Source of the DNA: Acidobacteriaceae bacterium
Lineage (GTDB): Bacteria; Acidobacteriota; Terriglobia; Terriglobales; Acidobacteriaceae
Direction: 5' to 3'
Assembly (NCBI GenBank): GCA_003156495.1
Contig: PMHC01000061.1
Coordinates: 1 to 11,793 of the forward strand
Length of the DNA stretch: 11,793 nucleotides
Notes under the pieces: generated by a model
What the model was told of the DNA's origin: nothing
Database searches by the model: none
Seen by the model: the letters and a program-made list of their open reading frames with translations, nothing else
In this document: positions 1 through 6,010 of the stretch, in pieces
Position numbering within the stretch: the first letter of the stretch is position 1
Layout: the number at the start of each line of letters is the position of its first letter
Translations under genes and position numbers: made by a program

Positions 1-1
1 C

Positions 2-931
2 ACCTTCATGCTCACGCCGGGCCAGACATGGCTTTCAGTCGCCGGCACCGGGCAAGAGGCCAGCAAATTCTGGAATGCCTTCTTTAACCCGACCTACTGG
101 CCCAGCCTGCTGCTACGCTCCTGTGTTTGCGCCTCGCTGGCCGGCGTCTGGGCGCTCATCAGCGCGAGCCGCATCGACGGCGGCAAAAACCCCGGGCTGA
201 AATCCTTGCTGGTCAAGTGGAGCGTCAAGTGGCTCATTCCCTCCTTCGTCGCCATGCCGTTTTTGTTCGGCTGGTACCTGGCGATGGTTCCCGCCGCGCA
301 GCGTGCACTGCTTTCGCTCGGCGTCGATTCCTTTAACGCGGGAATTTTTTCGATGCTCACCCGCGTCGCTTTTCTCATCATCGTCGCCTCGGCAACGGTT
401 CTTCTGGTTGCCTACTTTCTCGCCTACCGCAATCCGTTGGAGTTCAATCTGGCGCAGGCAATCGCCATTTTGTTGCTGGCGCTGACTGCCACCGCCGCCG
501 GCGAATACTCGCGCGAAATGCTGCGCAAACCCTACGTCATCGGCCAATGGATGTACTCGAACGGCGTGCGCGTGCCCTGGGCGGCTAAGATCGATCAGCA
601 AGGCTACCTGGTCCACTCCAATTGGGTGTGGAACGGGGCTGAAACAAGCTACTCGCGCGGCGAGGCGATCTATCGCGGCGAATGCGGCTCCTGCCATACG
701 CTCGGGGGCTACCGGCCGCTGGTTACGCTGTTAAGCGGCCGCGACCGCGCCGGTATCGAGAGCTTCGTCACCATGCTCCACGAGTACAAGCCCGACTCGC
801 CTTACCACCGCTTTATGCCGCCAATGGTCGGGACAAAACAAGACGTGGAAGATCTGACGAACTTTTTGAACGCGCAGGTAAATCCGGCTTCGATCACCGC
901 ATCCAAGCCGGCGCAGACAGCGCAAAAGTAG
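2..931 (+). CDS. CydA-like membrane protein with C-terminal cytochrome c domain (5' end outside window)
   Basis: The frame is open to the left edge (Thr-Phe precede the first Met at 8), and there is no signal peptide, so this is the C-terminal part of a longer protein. Counting from that Met, four membrane segments are visible at about residues 30-53, 75-96, 113-138 and 147-166. A periplasmic cytochrome c domain follows, with the haem-binding motif CGSCH at 226-230 and a likely axial methionine in MPPM (270 or 273). The order of membrane helices then a single CxxCH domain resembles large CydA-like subunits of the cytochrome bd superfamily that carry haem c (OR-C type), which pass electrons between a quinone or cytochrome pool and an acceptor. 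That family assignment is from memory; the helices that would bind haem b are not in the window. It could also be another multihelix cytochrome c protein. The haem c domain is certain, the parent complex is not. Confidence 0.8.
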   Translation, partial: TFMLTPGQTWLSVAGTGQEASKFWNAFFNPTYWPSLLLRSCVCASLAGVWALISASRIDGGKNPGLKSLLVKWSVKWLIPSFVAMPFLFGWYLAMVPAAQRALLSLGVDSFNAGIFSMLTRVAFLIIVASATVLLVAYFLAYRNPLEFNLAQAIAILLLALTATAAGEYSREMLRKPYVIGQWMYSNGVRVPWAAKIDQQGYLVHSNWVWNGAETSYSRGEAIYRGECGSCHTLGGYRPLVTLLSGRDRAGIESFVTMLHEYKPDSPYHRFMPPMVGTKQDVEDLTNFLNAQVNPASITASKPAQTAQK

Positions 932-961
932 AGCGCCAGCCGGCCTAAGCGCGCGAACATG

Positions 962-990
962 CGGACAAAACCGGCGTCAGCCGCTACAAT
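962..990 (+). promoter_or_regulatory. Putative sigma-70-like promoter, near-leaderless, for the gene at 1001
   Basis: CGGACA at 962-967 (4 of 6 to TTGACA) and TACAAT at 985-990 (5 of 6 to TATAAT) are separated by exactly 17 bases. The ATG at 1001 lies only 10 bases after the -10 box, so transcription would begin about 3-4 bases before it. No Shine-Dalgarno sequence precedes that ATG, which fits a leaderless or nearly leaderless message. The start site is inferred. Confidence 0.45.
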
Positions 991-1000
991 TCCTCTTGTT

Positions 1001-1309
1001 ATGGCCAAGAACAAAGACAAAACCTTCGAAGTCGCCTGCCCCGACTGCGGGGCGATGCTCAAAATCGACGGCGCGACCGGGCTGGTGGTCTCGCACACGC
1101 CGGCGCCGTACAAACGCACCTTTGAGGATCTGGAAACGGCCGCCCAGGCCATGCGCGAGCACGATGAGCGGGCTGAATCGATCTTTCGCCAGTCGGTGGA
1201 TGCGGAGAAAAACAAGACAGACCTGCTCGAGAAGCGCTTTGCCGAGGCACTGCGCAAGGCCAAAGACGCGCCCGACGCCAAACCTTTCCGCGAAATCGAC
1301 CTCGACTAG
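1001..1309 (+). CDS. Small CxxC-knuckle, coiled-coil protein of unknown function
   Basis: A 102-residue, highly charged, soluble protein. The N-terminus carries a single zinc-knuckle-like CPDCG (Cys13, Cys16) in a short beta-rich stretch that runs to about residue 32 and ends in SH. Residues 41-90 are rich in Glu, Lys, Arg and Ala and should form one long helix or coiled coil; the tail is acidic (EIDLD). Only one CxxC is present, so zinc binding would need His32, another ligand or a dimer. I chose ATG 1001 over the in-frame ATG 959 because a promoter-like -10 box lies between them and the extra residues look unconserved and would precede the zinc-knuckle fold. No function is recognised; similar small zinc-ribbon proteins occur as uncharacterised acidobacterial proteins (from memory). 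Confidence 0.7.
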   Translation: MAKNKDKTFEVACPDCGAMLKIDGATGLVVSHTPAPYKRTFEDLETAAQAMREHDERAESIFRQSVDAEKNKTDLLEKRFAEALRKAKDAPDAKPFREIDLD

Positions 1310-1465
1310 CTCCGTGACGGCTCCATTGCGAGTACAAAAATAATTTCGCCCCGGTTTTCCACGGGTGCGAGCGAGAAAAAACGCGGCGCTACCGCAAACG
1401 GGCGATAGTCTATAGGCAATCAGGCCCAAGCAATGCAGGGCTTGTAAATAGGAGTGCAAAAGCTC

Positions 1466-1801
1466 ATGGTGGTTGTTCCCCTGGCAACAGCTACGAACGG
1501 TTCAAGCGCCGCGGTGCGCTCTCGCAACTCCCATTCCGCCCCGTGGCTTCGCATAGCCGCCGCCGGCACGTTGGCCACCAGCGGAGCGCTGCTTGCGACC
1601 GGCCGTCGCCGCGCTGGTTTGGTGACGGCAATCTCCGGCACGATTCTGGCGATGATCGATCAGCAGGAGTCCGTCTGCGCCTGGTGGAATGCGCTGCCCG
1701 GCCAACTGGACGAGATACAGCAATTGATCGGCCGCGCGCAATCCGCCGTCGACGACCTTACCGCCCAAGGGCAAAAGCTGCATCAAGCGCTGGGCCGATA
1801 G
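1466..1801 (+). CDS. Small hydrophobic protein of unknown function
   Basis: A 111-residue protein. After a polar Ser/Arg-rich N-terminus, residues about 27-45 and 47-66 are hydrophobic and separated by a basic turn (GRRR), suggesting a short membrane hairpin. Residues about 75-109 (LDEIQQLIGRAQSAVDDLTA) form an amphipathic helix. I chose ATG 1466 because AGGAG lies at 1450-1454, 11 bases upstream; the in-frame GTG at 1454 would overlap that site. The gene ends 9 bases before the convergent panD stop. The layout (membrane hairpin plus helical tail) resembles small membrane-associated proteins, but no family is recognised and no function is claimed. A non-coding alternative is possible but less likely given the ribosome site and frame length. 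Confidence 0.55.
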   Translation: MVVVPLATATNGSSAAVRSRNSHSAPWLRIAAAGTLATSGALLATGRRRAGLVTAISGTILAMIDQQESVCAWWNALPGQLDEIQQLIGRAQSAVDDLTAQGQKLHQALGR

Positions 1802-1810
1802 CGATTCGCG

Positions 1811-2170
1811 CTAACCGCGTTTTTCGGCGATGTGGTTTTTAGCGTCCACGAAAATCAGTTTGGGTTGATGGGCCGCGGCCTCTTTTTCATCGAGCCAGGT
1901 AAAGCTGGCGATGATGACCAGATCGCCTTCCTGCGCCAGCCGCGCCGCCGCGCCGTTCAGGCAGATTTCTCCGCCGCCGCGCTCGACGGGCAGGGCATAG
2001 GTTTCAAGCCGGCTGCCGTTGTTCACATTCCAAACATGCACGGCCTCGAAGGGCTGAATGTCTGCGGCCTCAAGCAGCGCCGCGTCGACGGCGATGCTGC
2101 CTTCGTAGTTCAAATCGGAACGGGTGACGGTGGCGCGATGAATCTTGGACTTTAACAGTTTGCGAAGCAT
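1811..2170 (-). CDS. panD: Aspartate 1-decarboxylase (pyruvoyl enzyme)
   Basis: A 119-residue protein (E. coli PanD is 126) that converts L-aspartate to beta-alanine for pantothenate and coenzyme A synthesis in the cytoplasm. The proenzyme self-cleaves at Gly-Ser, giving a pyruvoyl group on the new N-terminus. All landmarks fall at the standard numbers: Lys9 and His11 (SKIHRATV), Tyr22, the Gly24-Ser25 cleavage site in YEGS, Arg54, Thr57 and Tyr58 (RLETY), and Asn72 in NGAAAR. ATG 2170 is chosen because it gives this numbering and has AAGGAG at 2183-2188; an in-frame longer start would add 17 unrelated residues. The gene lies 164 bases behind ispA on the same strand, so it may be co-transcribed or have its own promoter. 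It converges with the + strand gene ending at 1801. Identification is secure. Confidence 0.97.
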   Translation of the reverse strand: MLRKLLKSKIHRATVTRSDLNYEGSIAVDAALLEAADIQPFEAVHVWNVNNGSRLETYALPVERGGGEICLNGAAARLAQEGDLVIIASFTWLDEKEAAAHQPKLIFVDAKNHIAEKRG

Positions 2171-2287
2171 AATGCGGGGAAGCTCCTTGGATGGACGTCG
2201 CTCGAAAGCGATCGTCCTCACGGTATTTGATGCGATTCCAGCGCTGGCGGCCAGATTATTTCAAGGCCTGAGCGTTGTGGTTCCCAA

Positions 2288-2303
2288 ATCTCGAAATCGA
2301 GAT
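2288..2303 (-). terminator. Small hairpin downstream of ispA, doubtful terminator
   Basis: ATCTCG at 2288-2293 and CGAGAT at 2298-2303 form a perfect 6-bp stem with a 4-base loop, about 32 bases after the ispA stop and upstream of panD. It has no clean run of T on the - strand (TTGGG follows), so intrinsic termination is doubtful; it may be a processing or attenuation structure or chance. Confidence 0.2.
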
Positions 2304-2334
2304 CCGGGGCGCCCGCGATGAAGCGGTCACGGAA

Positions 2335-3228
2335 CTAGTTCTTTCGCTCCACCAGAAAGCGCGCGACCTCTTTCAGTCCATCGGCATGATGGCCGAAGGG
2401 TTCTAGCGCGGCAAAGGCCTCGTCGATCAGGCGTGCGGCGTCACGACGGCTCTGGTCGATGCCGTAAACCGCGGGCCATGTGGCCTTTTCGGTGGCCTGA
2501 TCCTTGCCGGGAGTTTTGCCCAAAGTGGCCGAATCGGCGGTCAGGTCGAGAATGTCGTCGGCGATCTGGAAGGCGAGTCCGGCCTTGCGGCCGAAAAGAT
2601 CGAGGCGCGCGGTTTGCTCGGCAGTGGCTCCGCCGTAGACGCCGCCTGAGACGACGGCGACGCGGATCAGCGCGCCGGTTTTAGCGCGATGAATGGCGTC
2701 AACCAGCTCAGGCGTGGGCTTTTTGTGCTCGCTTTCGATGTCGAGAACCTGTCCGCCGATCATGCCGTCTACGGTGCCGACGGCGTTGGCAACCAGGCCG
2801 ATGATCTGTACTGTGGCGGCAGGCGGGCACTCGAGTCCGGCCAGCACTTCGAAGGCGCGGGTCTGCAGCGCGTCTCCGGCCAGAATGGCGATGGCCTCGC
2901 CAAAGGCCTTGTGGCAGGTAGGCTTGCCGCGGCGCAAATCGTCGTTGTCGAGCGCGGGCAGGTCGTCGTGAATCAGCGAGTAGGTGTGGAGCATTTCCAG
3001 CGCCGAGCCCAGCCGCTCGATTCCTTTGGGCAGCGCGCCGGCGATGGTGATGCCGGCCTGATAGACCAGCACGGGGCGCAGCCGCTTGCCGCCGGCAAAA
3101 ACGGAGTGGCGCATGGCGCCGTGAATTGATGCGGGCACGGTTTCCACGCTGGGAATCAGCGATTCCAGCGCGCGGTCGGTCAACGCCGCGCCTTCGTGAA
3201 TCAGCGATTTTACGTCGATGGACATCAT
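2335..3228 (-). CDS. ispA: Farnesyl diphosphate synthase-type polyprenyl synthetase
   Basis: A 297-residue, full-length (E. coli IspA is 299) all-helical prenyltransferase that condenses isopentenyl diphosphate with allylic diphosphates. Visible motifs: GGKRLRP at 46-52 (diphosphate binding), the first Asp-rich motif DDLPALD at 88-94 with the two-residue insertion typical of bacterial type II enzymes, DDLRRGKP at 96-103, GGQ at 158-160, Lys183-Thr184 in RAKTG, the second Asp-rich motif DDILD at 224-228, and LGKTPGKD at 236-243. Tyr83, five residues before the first Asp motif (TYSLIHDD), matches FPP synthases; type II geranylgeranyl enzymes often carry Met there, so a C15 product is favoured but C20 is not excluded. 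The first ATG (3228) lies 2 bases after the stop of the upstream membrane-protein gene and lacks a clear ribosome site, suggesting translational coupling. Product would feed undecaprenyl phosphate, quinones or other isoprenoids. Confidence 0.93.
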   Translation of the reverse strand: MMSIDVKSLIHEGAALTDRALESLIPSVETVPASIHGAMRHSVFAGGKRLRPVLVYQAGITIAGALPKGIERLGSALEMLHTYSLIHDDLPALDNDDLRRGKPTCHKAFGEAIAILAGDALQTRAFEVLAGLECPPAATVQIIGLVANAVGTVDGMIGGQVLDIESEHKKPTPELVDAIHRAKTGALIRVAVVSGGVYGGATAEQTARLDLFGRKAGLAFQIADDILDLTADSATLGKTPGKDQATEKATWPAVYGIDQSRRDAARLIDEAFAALEPFGHHADGLKEVARFLVERKN

Positions 3229-3230
3229 CT

Positions 3231-5030
3231 CTATGTTAGACGAGGACGCCGCTCTAGAAAACAGAGAATGGCGAGCAGCAGCGCGCTAAGGCCGGCAGCC
3301 CAGCGTCCGGCCCAAATGTCGGGGGTGGTCATCCAGTCTACCGTTATGTCAGCCGGGCCTTGGGAGACAGGCAGGGCGATGAGGCCGTCCTCACGCGTGG
3401 GCAGCGAAGCGGCGGCCCGGCCGTTGATGCGCAGGCGCCAGGCCGGATAGCTTTCCAGGCGCAGAATCAGGTAGCCGGGGCGAGGAAGAATGGCGTGAAG
3501 ACGCAAGTGTTCGGGATTAGTCGCGCTGCCGCCATCGAAGGCAAAAGCGGCCTGACAGGTGCCCTGATCGGCGCTCCACTCCGGGTTGGCGTCGGGGTAG
3601 TCGGGATCGGGCTTGCCCAGCGCGATCATGGGATCGGCGACCAGACAGGCGTCGGGCAGTCCGCCGGCGATGATCGTCAGATCGGCATTGGGAGGCGCGT
3701 ACTCGAACATGCCTTCGAAACCCTCGCCATTGTGGTAGCTCGAAAGCATTTCAACGACCGAATCTTCGGGGTAGCAGGGCTGGAAGAAGCGCGTGGCGGC
3801 GTAGACGGTTTGCGCCAGAAAGAAGACCGTACAGAGCCCGGCAACGATTGCCGATTGCCTGCGACCCTTGCTCCAGACCGCGGCCGCGAAAAAGATCGCC
3901 ATCGGCGCTTCGAGCGCCTCCAGCCAGCGCCAGGGATACTGAAGAAAGGCCATCTCCGGCAACAGATGCCAGAGCAGGCGCGAGATGGGGAAGACTAAAA
4001 AGCAGACCACGACGGGGATTGCCGCCAACGCGATCCACCAGCGCCGCGAGCCGGAGCTTTTTTGCGGCGGCAGCGCGCCGCGCCGCCATGCGATGACGAG
4101 GCATACAAGCGCGACGACGATCATCGACAGAGCGATCCAGGAGACCTGCTGCAAAATTGCGTCGTGCAGAGCGAGCACCGGGTTGGCGTTGTGCTTAAAG
4201 AGCCAGTTGTTTTCGAAATTGTAGCCGGGGTCTTCGGTTGCCTGGCGAATATCGACCCAATGGCGCTCGAGCGCGGCCGGCAGCCAGTAGATGGCGGAGA
4301 CTCCCAGCCCCAACGCGCCGGCGACGGCGGCGCGAATGAGCGGCGCCCAGCTGCGCTTTGTGAGCGCGGCTGCCAAAGCCATCGCGGCCATCAGGTAGCC
4401 GGCCATCACGCCGAGGGGAAGATTGGAAAACCAGGCGGCGGCCAGCACCAGCGCCAGGGGAGCGGCCGAGCCGTCAAAGGCGCGGCGGAAGAATGAAGCG
4501 GAGGGTTGGCGATCGCGCAGCGCGAAGAGCACGATCAGCGGCAGCCAGACGCCGCCGGCAAACTCCGGGAAGGCCGCGCGCTCGTAGCTGGTAAAAAGCG
4601 CGAATCCGGAAAATATGGCCGCGCAACCGGCCAGCGTGGCGGGAGCGTCGTCGAGGGCTTCGAGCGCCAGCGCGCGCACGGCCAACCCGGTTCCGAGCAG
4701 GATGAGAAAGGTGAGCGCGATCGGCGCTAAATTCCACGGCAGCACGAGGCTTAACGCCGCGCCCAGCATCCAGGTCAGCGGCGGATAGAAAACGAAGCGC
4801 GGTTCGCCGGCGGCGTAGTTGGGGCTGGGCGTCCAGTGCGGGTAGAGGATTCCGTGGTGCCAGGCGTTGACGCAATCGAACCACGAAACCAGATGGACGT
4901 CGAAATCGTGACCGCAGGAGTTGCCGCGAACAAGTTGCGGCGCGATGGCGACGGCGGCCGCGAGCAGAATAAGCGCCGGGCCCCAATTTTTTTTCAACCG
5001 ACAAATCGCGTTGTGCACAGCAGAATTCAT
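3231..5030 (-). CDS. Polytopic membrane protein, PTPS-related / GT-C glycosyltransferase-like
   Basis: A 599-residue protein with about 10-12 predicted membrane segments, starting at residues 18-34, and a last one near 572-590. The first extracytoplasmic loop carries an acidic HDFDVH (41-46) followed by a Trp/Tyr/Pro-rich region (YPHW, FYPPLTW at 81-87), the layout of GT-C enzymes and of the '6-pyruvoyl-tetrahydropterin synthase-related' membrane family; despite that family name it is not a pterin enzyme. Residues about 395-570 form a soluble, mostly beta domain (LRLESYPAWRLRING-like region near 535-550) on the outside. GT-C proteins transfer sugars from polyprenyl-phosphate carriers, and the neighbouring ispA gene makes the carrier precursor; that link is inference. 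The ATG at 5030 has only a weak ribosome site; no better start is visible. Substrate unknown. Confidence 0.75.
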   Translation of the reverse strand: MNSAVHNAICRLKKNWGPALILLAAAVAIAPQLVRGNSCGHDFDVHLVSWFDCVNAWHHGILYPHWTPSPNYAAGEPRFVFYPPLTWMLGAALSLVLPWNLAPIALTFLILLGTGLAVRALALEALDDAPATLAGCAAIFSGFALFTSYERAAFPEFAGGVWLPLIVLFALRDRQPSASFFRRAFDGSAAPLALVLAAAWFSNLPLGVMAGYLMAAMALAAALTKRSWAPLIRAAVAGALGLGVSAIYWLPAALERHWVDIRQATEDPGYNFENNWLFKHNANPVLALHDAILQQVSWIALSMIVVALVCLVIAWRRGALPPQKSSGSRRWWIALAAIPVVVCFLVFPISRLLWHLLPEMAFLQYPWRWLEALEAPMAIFFAAAVWSKGRRQSAIVAGLCTVFFLAQTVYAATRFFQPCYPEDSVVEMLSSYHNGEGFEGMFEYAPPNADLTIIAGGLPDACLVADPMIALGKPDPDYPDANPEWSADQGTCQAAFAFDGGSATNPEHLRLHAILPRPGYLILRLESYPAWRLRINGRAAASLPTREDGLIALPVSQGPADITVDWMTTPDIWAGRWAAGLSALLLAILCFLERRPRLT

Positions 5031-5052
5031 ATTGATCGAAATGGACAGCCTC

Positions 5053-5164
5053 GAGCATTTTTACCCATAGCGTATAGGATTCAGGATCGCCGAGTTGACG
5101 CGAACATCAGTGAGCGGCAACCTTCAACACGATTCGGCACGCTGCATCATTGGTAAAAATGCTC
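5053..5164. repeat. 112-bp intergenic segment bounded by a perfect 13-bp inverted repeat
   Basis: GAGCATTTTTACC at 5053-5065 is matched exactly by its reverse complement at 5152-5164, with 86 bases between. The segment fills the gap between the nitroreductase gene and the start of the GT-C-like gene; its right end overlaps the nitroreductase stop codon (5164-5166). The core GCATTTTTACC recurs at 10505-10515, and a close variant at 11575-11594. It looks like a small repeat element or two copies of a short dispersed motif; it encodes nothing visible. It must also contain any promoter for the gene starting at 5030. Confidence 0.6.
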
Positions 5165-5946
5165 TAATTCCACTGCACACTGAGCGGTTTGCGCGGCGGA
5201 ACCTGACGGTAGCGATAGGTTCCCTCGCCGAGCATCAACGCGCCGCAAACAACAAAGCCTTCGGGCACGGCCAGCAGTTGGCGCAACGGCGCGTACAGCG
5301 TGGCGCAGCGCGTCAAATATCCGGCCCAGCAAACGCCCAACCCGCGCGCCTCGGCGGCGAGTTCAAAATATGTGAGCGCGATGGCCGAGTCTTCTCTGCG
5401 CCAGGTGTAATCGGCCGGAGCAATGGCGACGACGAGGGTGGACGCGCCGCGCATCACAAAATCGTAACCGCCCTCCCACTGTTTTAAAAACGCCGGATTG
5501 ACGCCGCTGGCGCGCATACCTTCGACTATTTCTTCGGCAATGGTGTGCAGCTTTTGCTTGCCCTCGACGACGATCCAGCGCAGCAGTTGCGAATTGGCGG
5601 CCGTAGGCGCGCGACGCGCAATGTCGAGCAGCGATTCCAAGACTTCTTTCGCCACCGGCTTGTCTTTGAACTCGCGCACCGAGCGCCGGCTCATCAAGAA
5701 TCCGTCCATCGCTTCGGGCGAAGGCCAATTTTTGGCCGCGGGCAGCGCGGGTTCGGCGGGCAGGCCGGAGTGAGTCAGAGCGCCCGTGGGACAAACCGCG
5801 ACGCAGTGGCCGCAGAGGATGCAGTGGCTATCGGGAATTTCGGCGGGGAAGCCTTCAGTGTCCGCGGCCAGCACGCCGGCCGGGCAAACCTTGATGCACG
5901 CGCCGTCTTTTTTACACAAATTTTTGTCGACTGCGATCTGGCTCAT
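5164..5946 (-). CDS. Ferredoxin-nitroreductase fusion (FMN oxidoreductase with N-terminal Fe-S domain)
   Basis: A 260-residue fusion. Residues 1-60 form a two-cluster bacterial ferredoxin: CKKDGACIKVCP (Cys11, Asp14, Cys17, Cys21), where Asp replaces the second Cys, and a complete CILCGHCVAVCP (Cys42, 45, 48, 52). Residues 83-260 are a nitroreductase-family flavin domain: RRSVREF at 87-93 and PTAANSQ at 114-120 are the usual FMN-contact motifs, with GLGVCWAGY at 202-210 and the C-terminal LGEGTYRYRQVPPRKP (239-254). The family reduces nitro compounds, quinones or enones with NAD(P)H or, in ferredoxin-linked forms, low-potential electrons; the substrate is not readable here. ATG 5946 is preceded by GAGGAGG at 5954-5960, 7 bases away, and begins exactly at the ferredoxin; the longer open frame to 6102 is unsupported. 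It lies 64 bases after the acylase gene, probably in the same operon. Confidence 0.9.
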   Translation of the reverse strand: MSQIAVDKNLCKKDGACIKVCPAGVLAADTEGFPAEIPDSHCILCGHCVAVCPTGALTHSGLPAEPALPAAKNWPSPEAMDGFLMSRRSVREFKDKPVAKEVLESLLDIARRAPTAANSQLLRWIVVEGKQKLHTIAEEIVEGMRASGVNPAFLKQWEGGYDFVMRGASTLVVAIAPADYTWRREDSAIALTYFELAAEARGLGVCWAGYLTRCATLYAPLRQLLAVPEGFVVCGALMLGEGTYRYRQVPPRKPLSVQWN

Positions 5947-6010
5947 GAGAAAACCTCCTCTTTCAATCTCCCCTTCGATTCCGCTATCGCAAATTAGCTC
6001 CGTGGCTTTT

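Noticed and set aside
1404..1424. Partial similarity of ATAG..TATAGG..TCAGG at about 1404-1424 to about 5067-5085
   Set aside because: About 16 of 20 with a gap, opposite orientation relative to the adjacent genes, and A+T-rich promoter-like content; too weak to call a repeat or shared operator.
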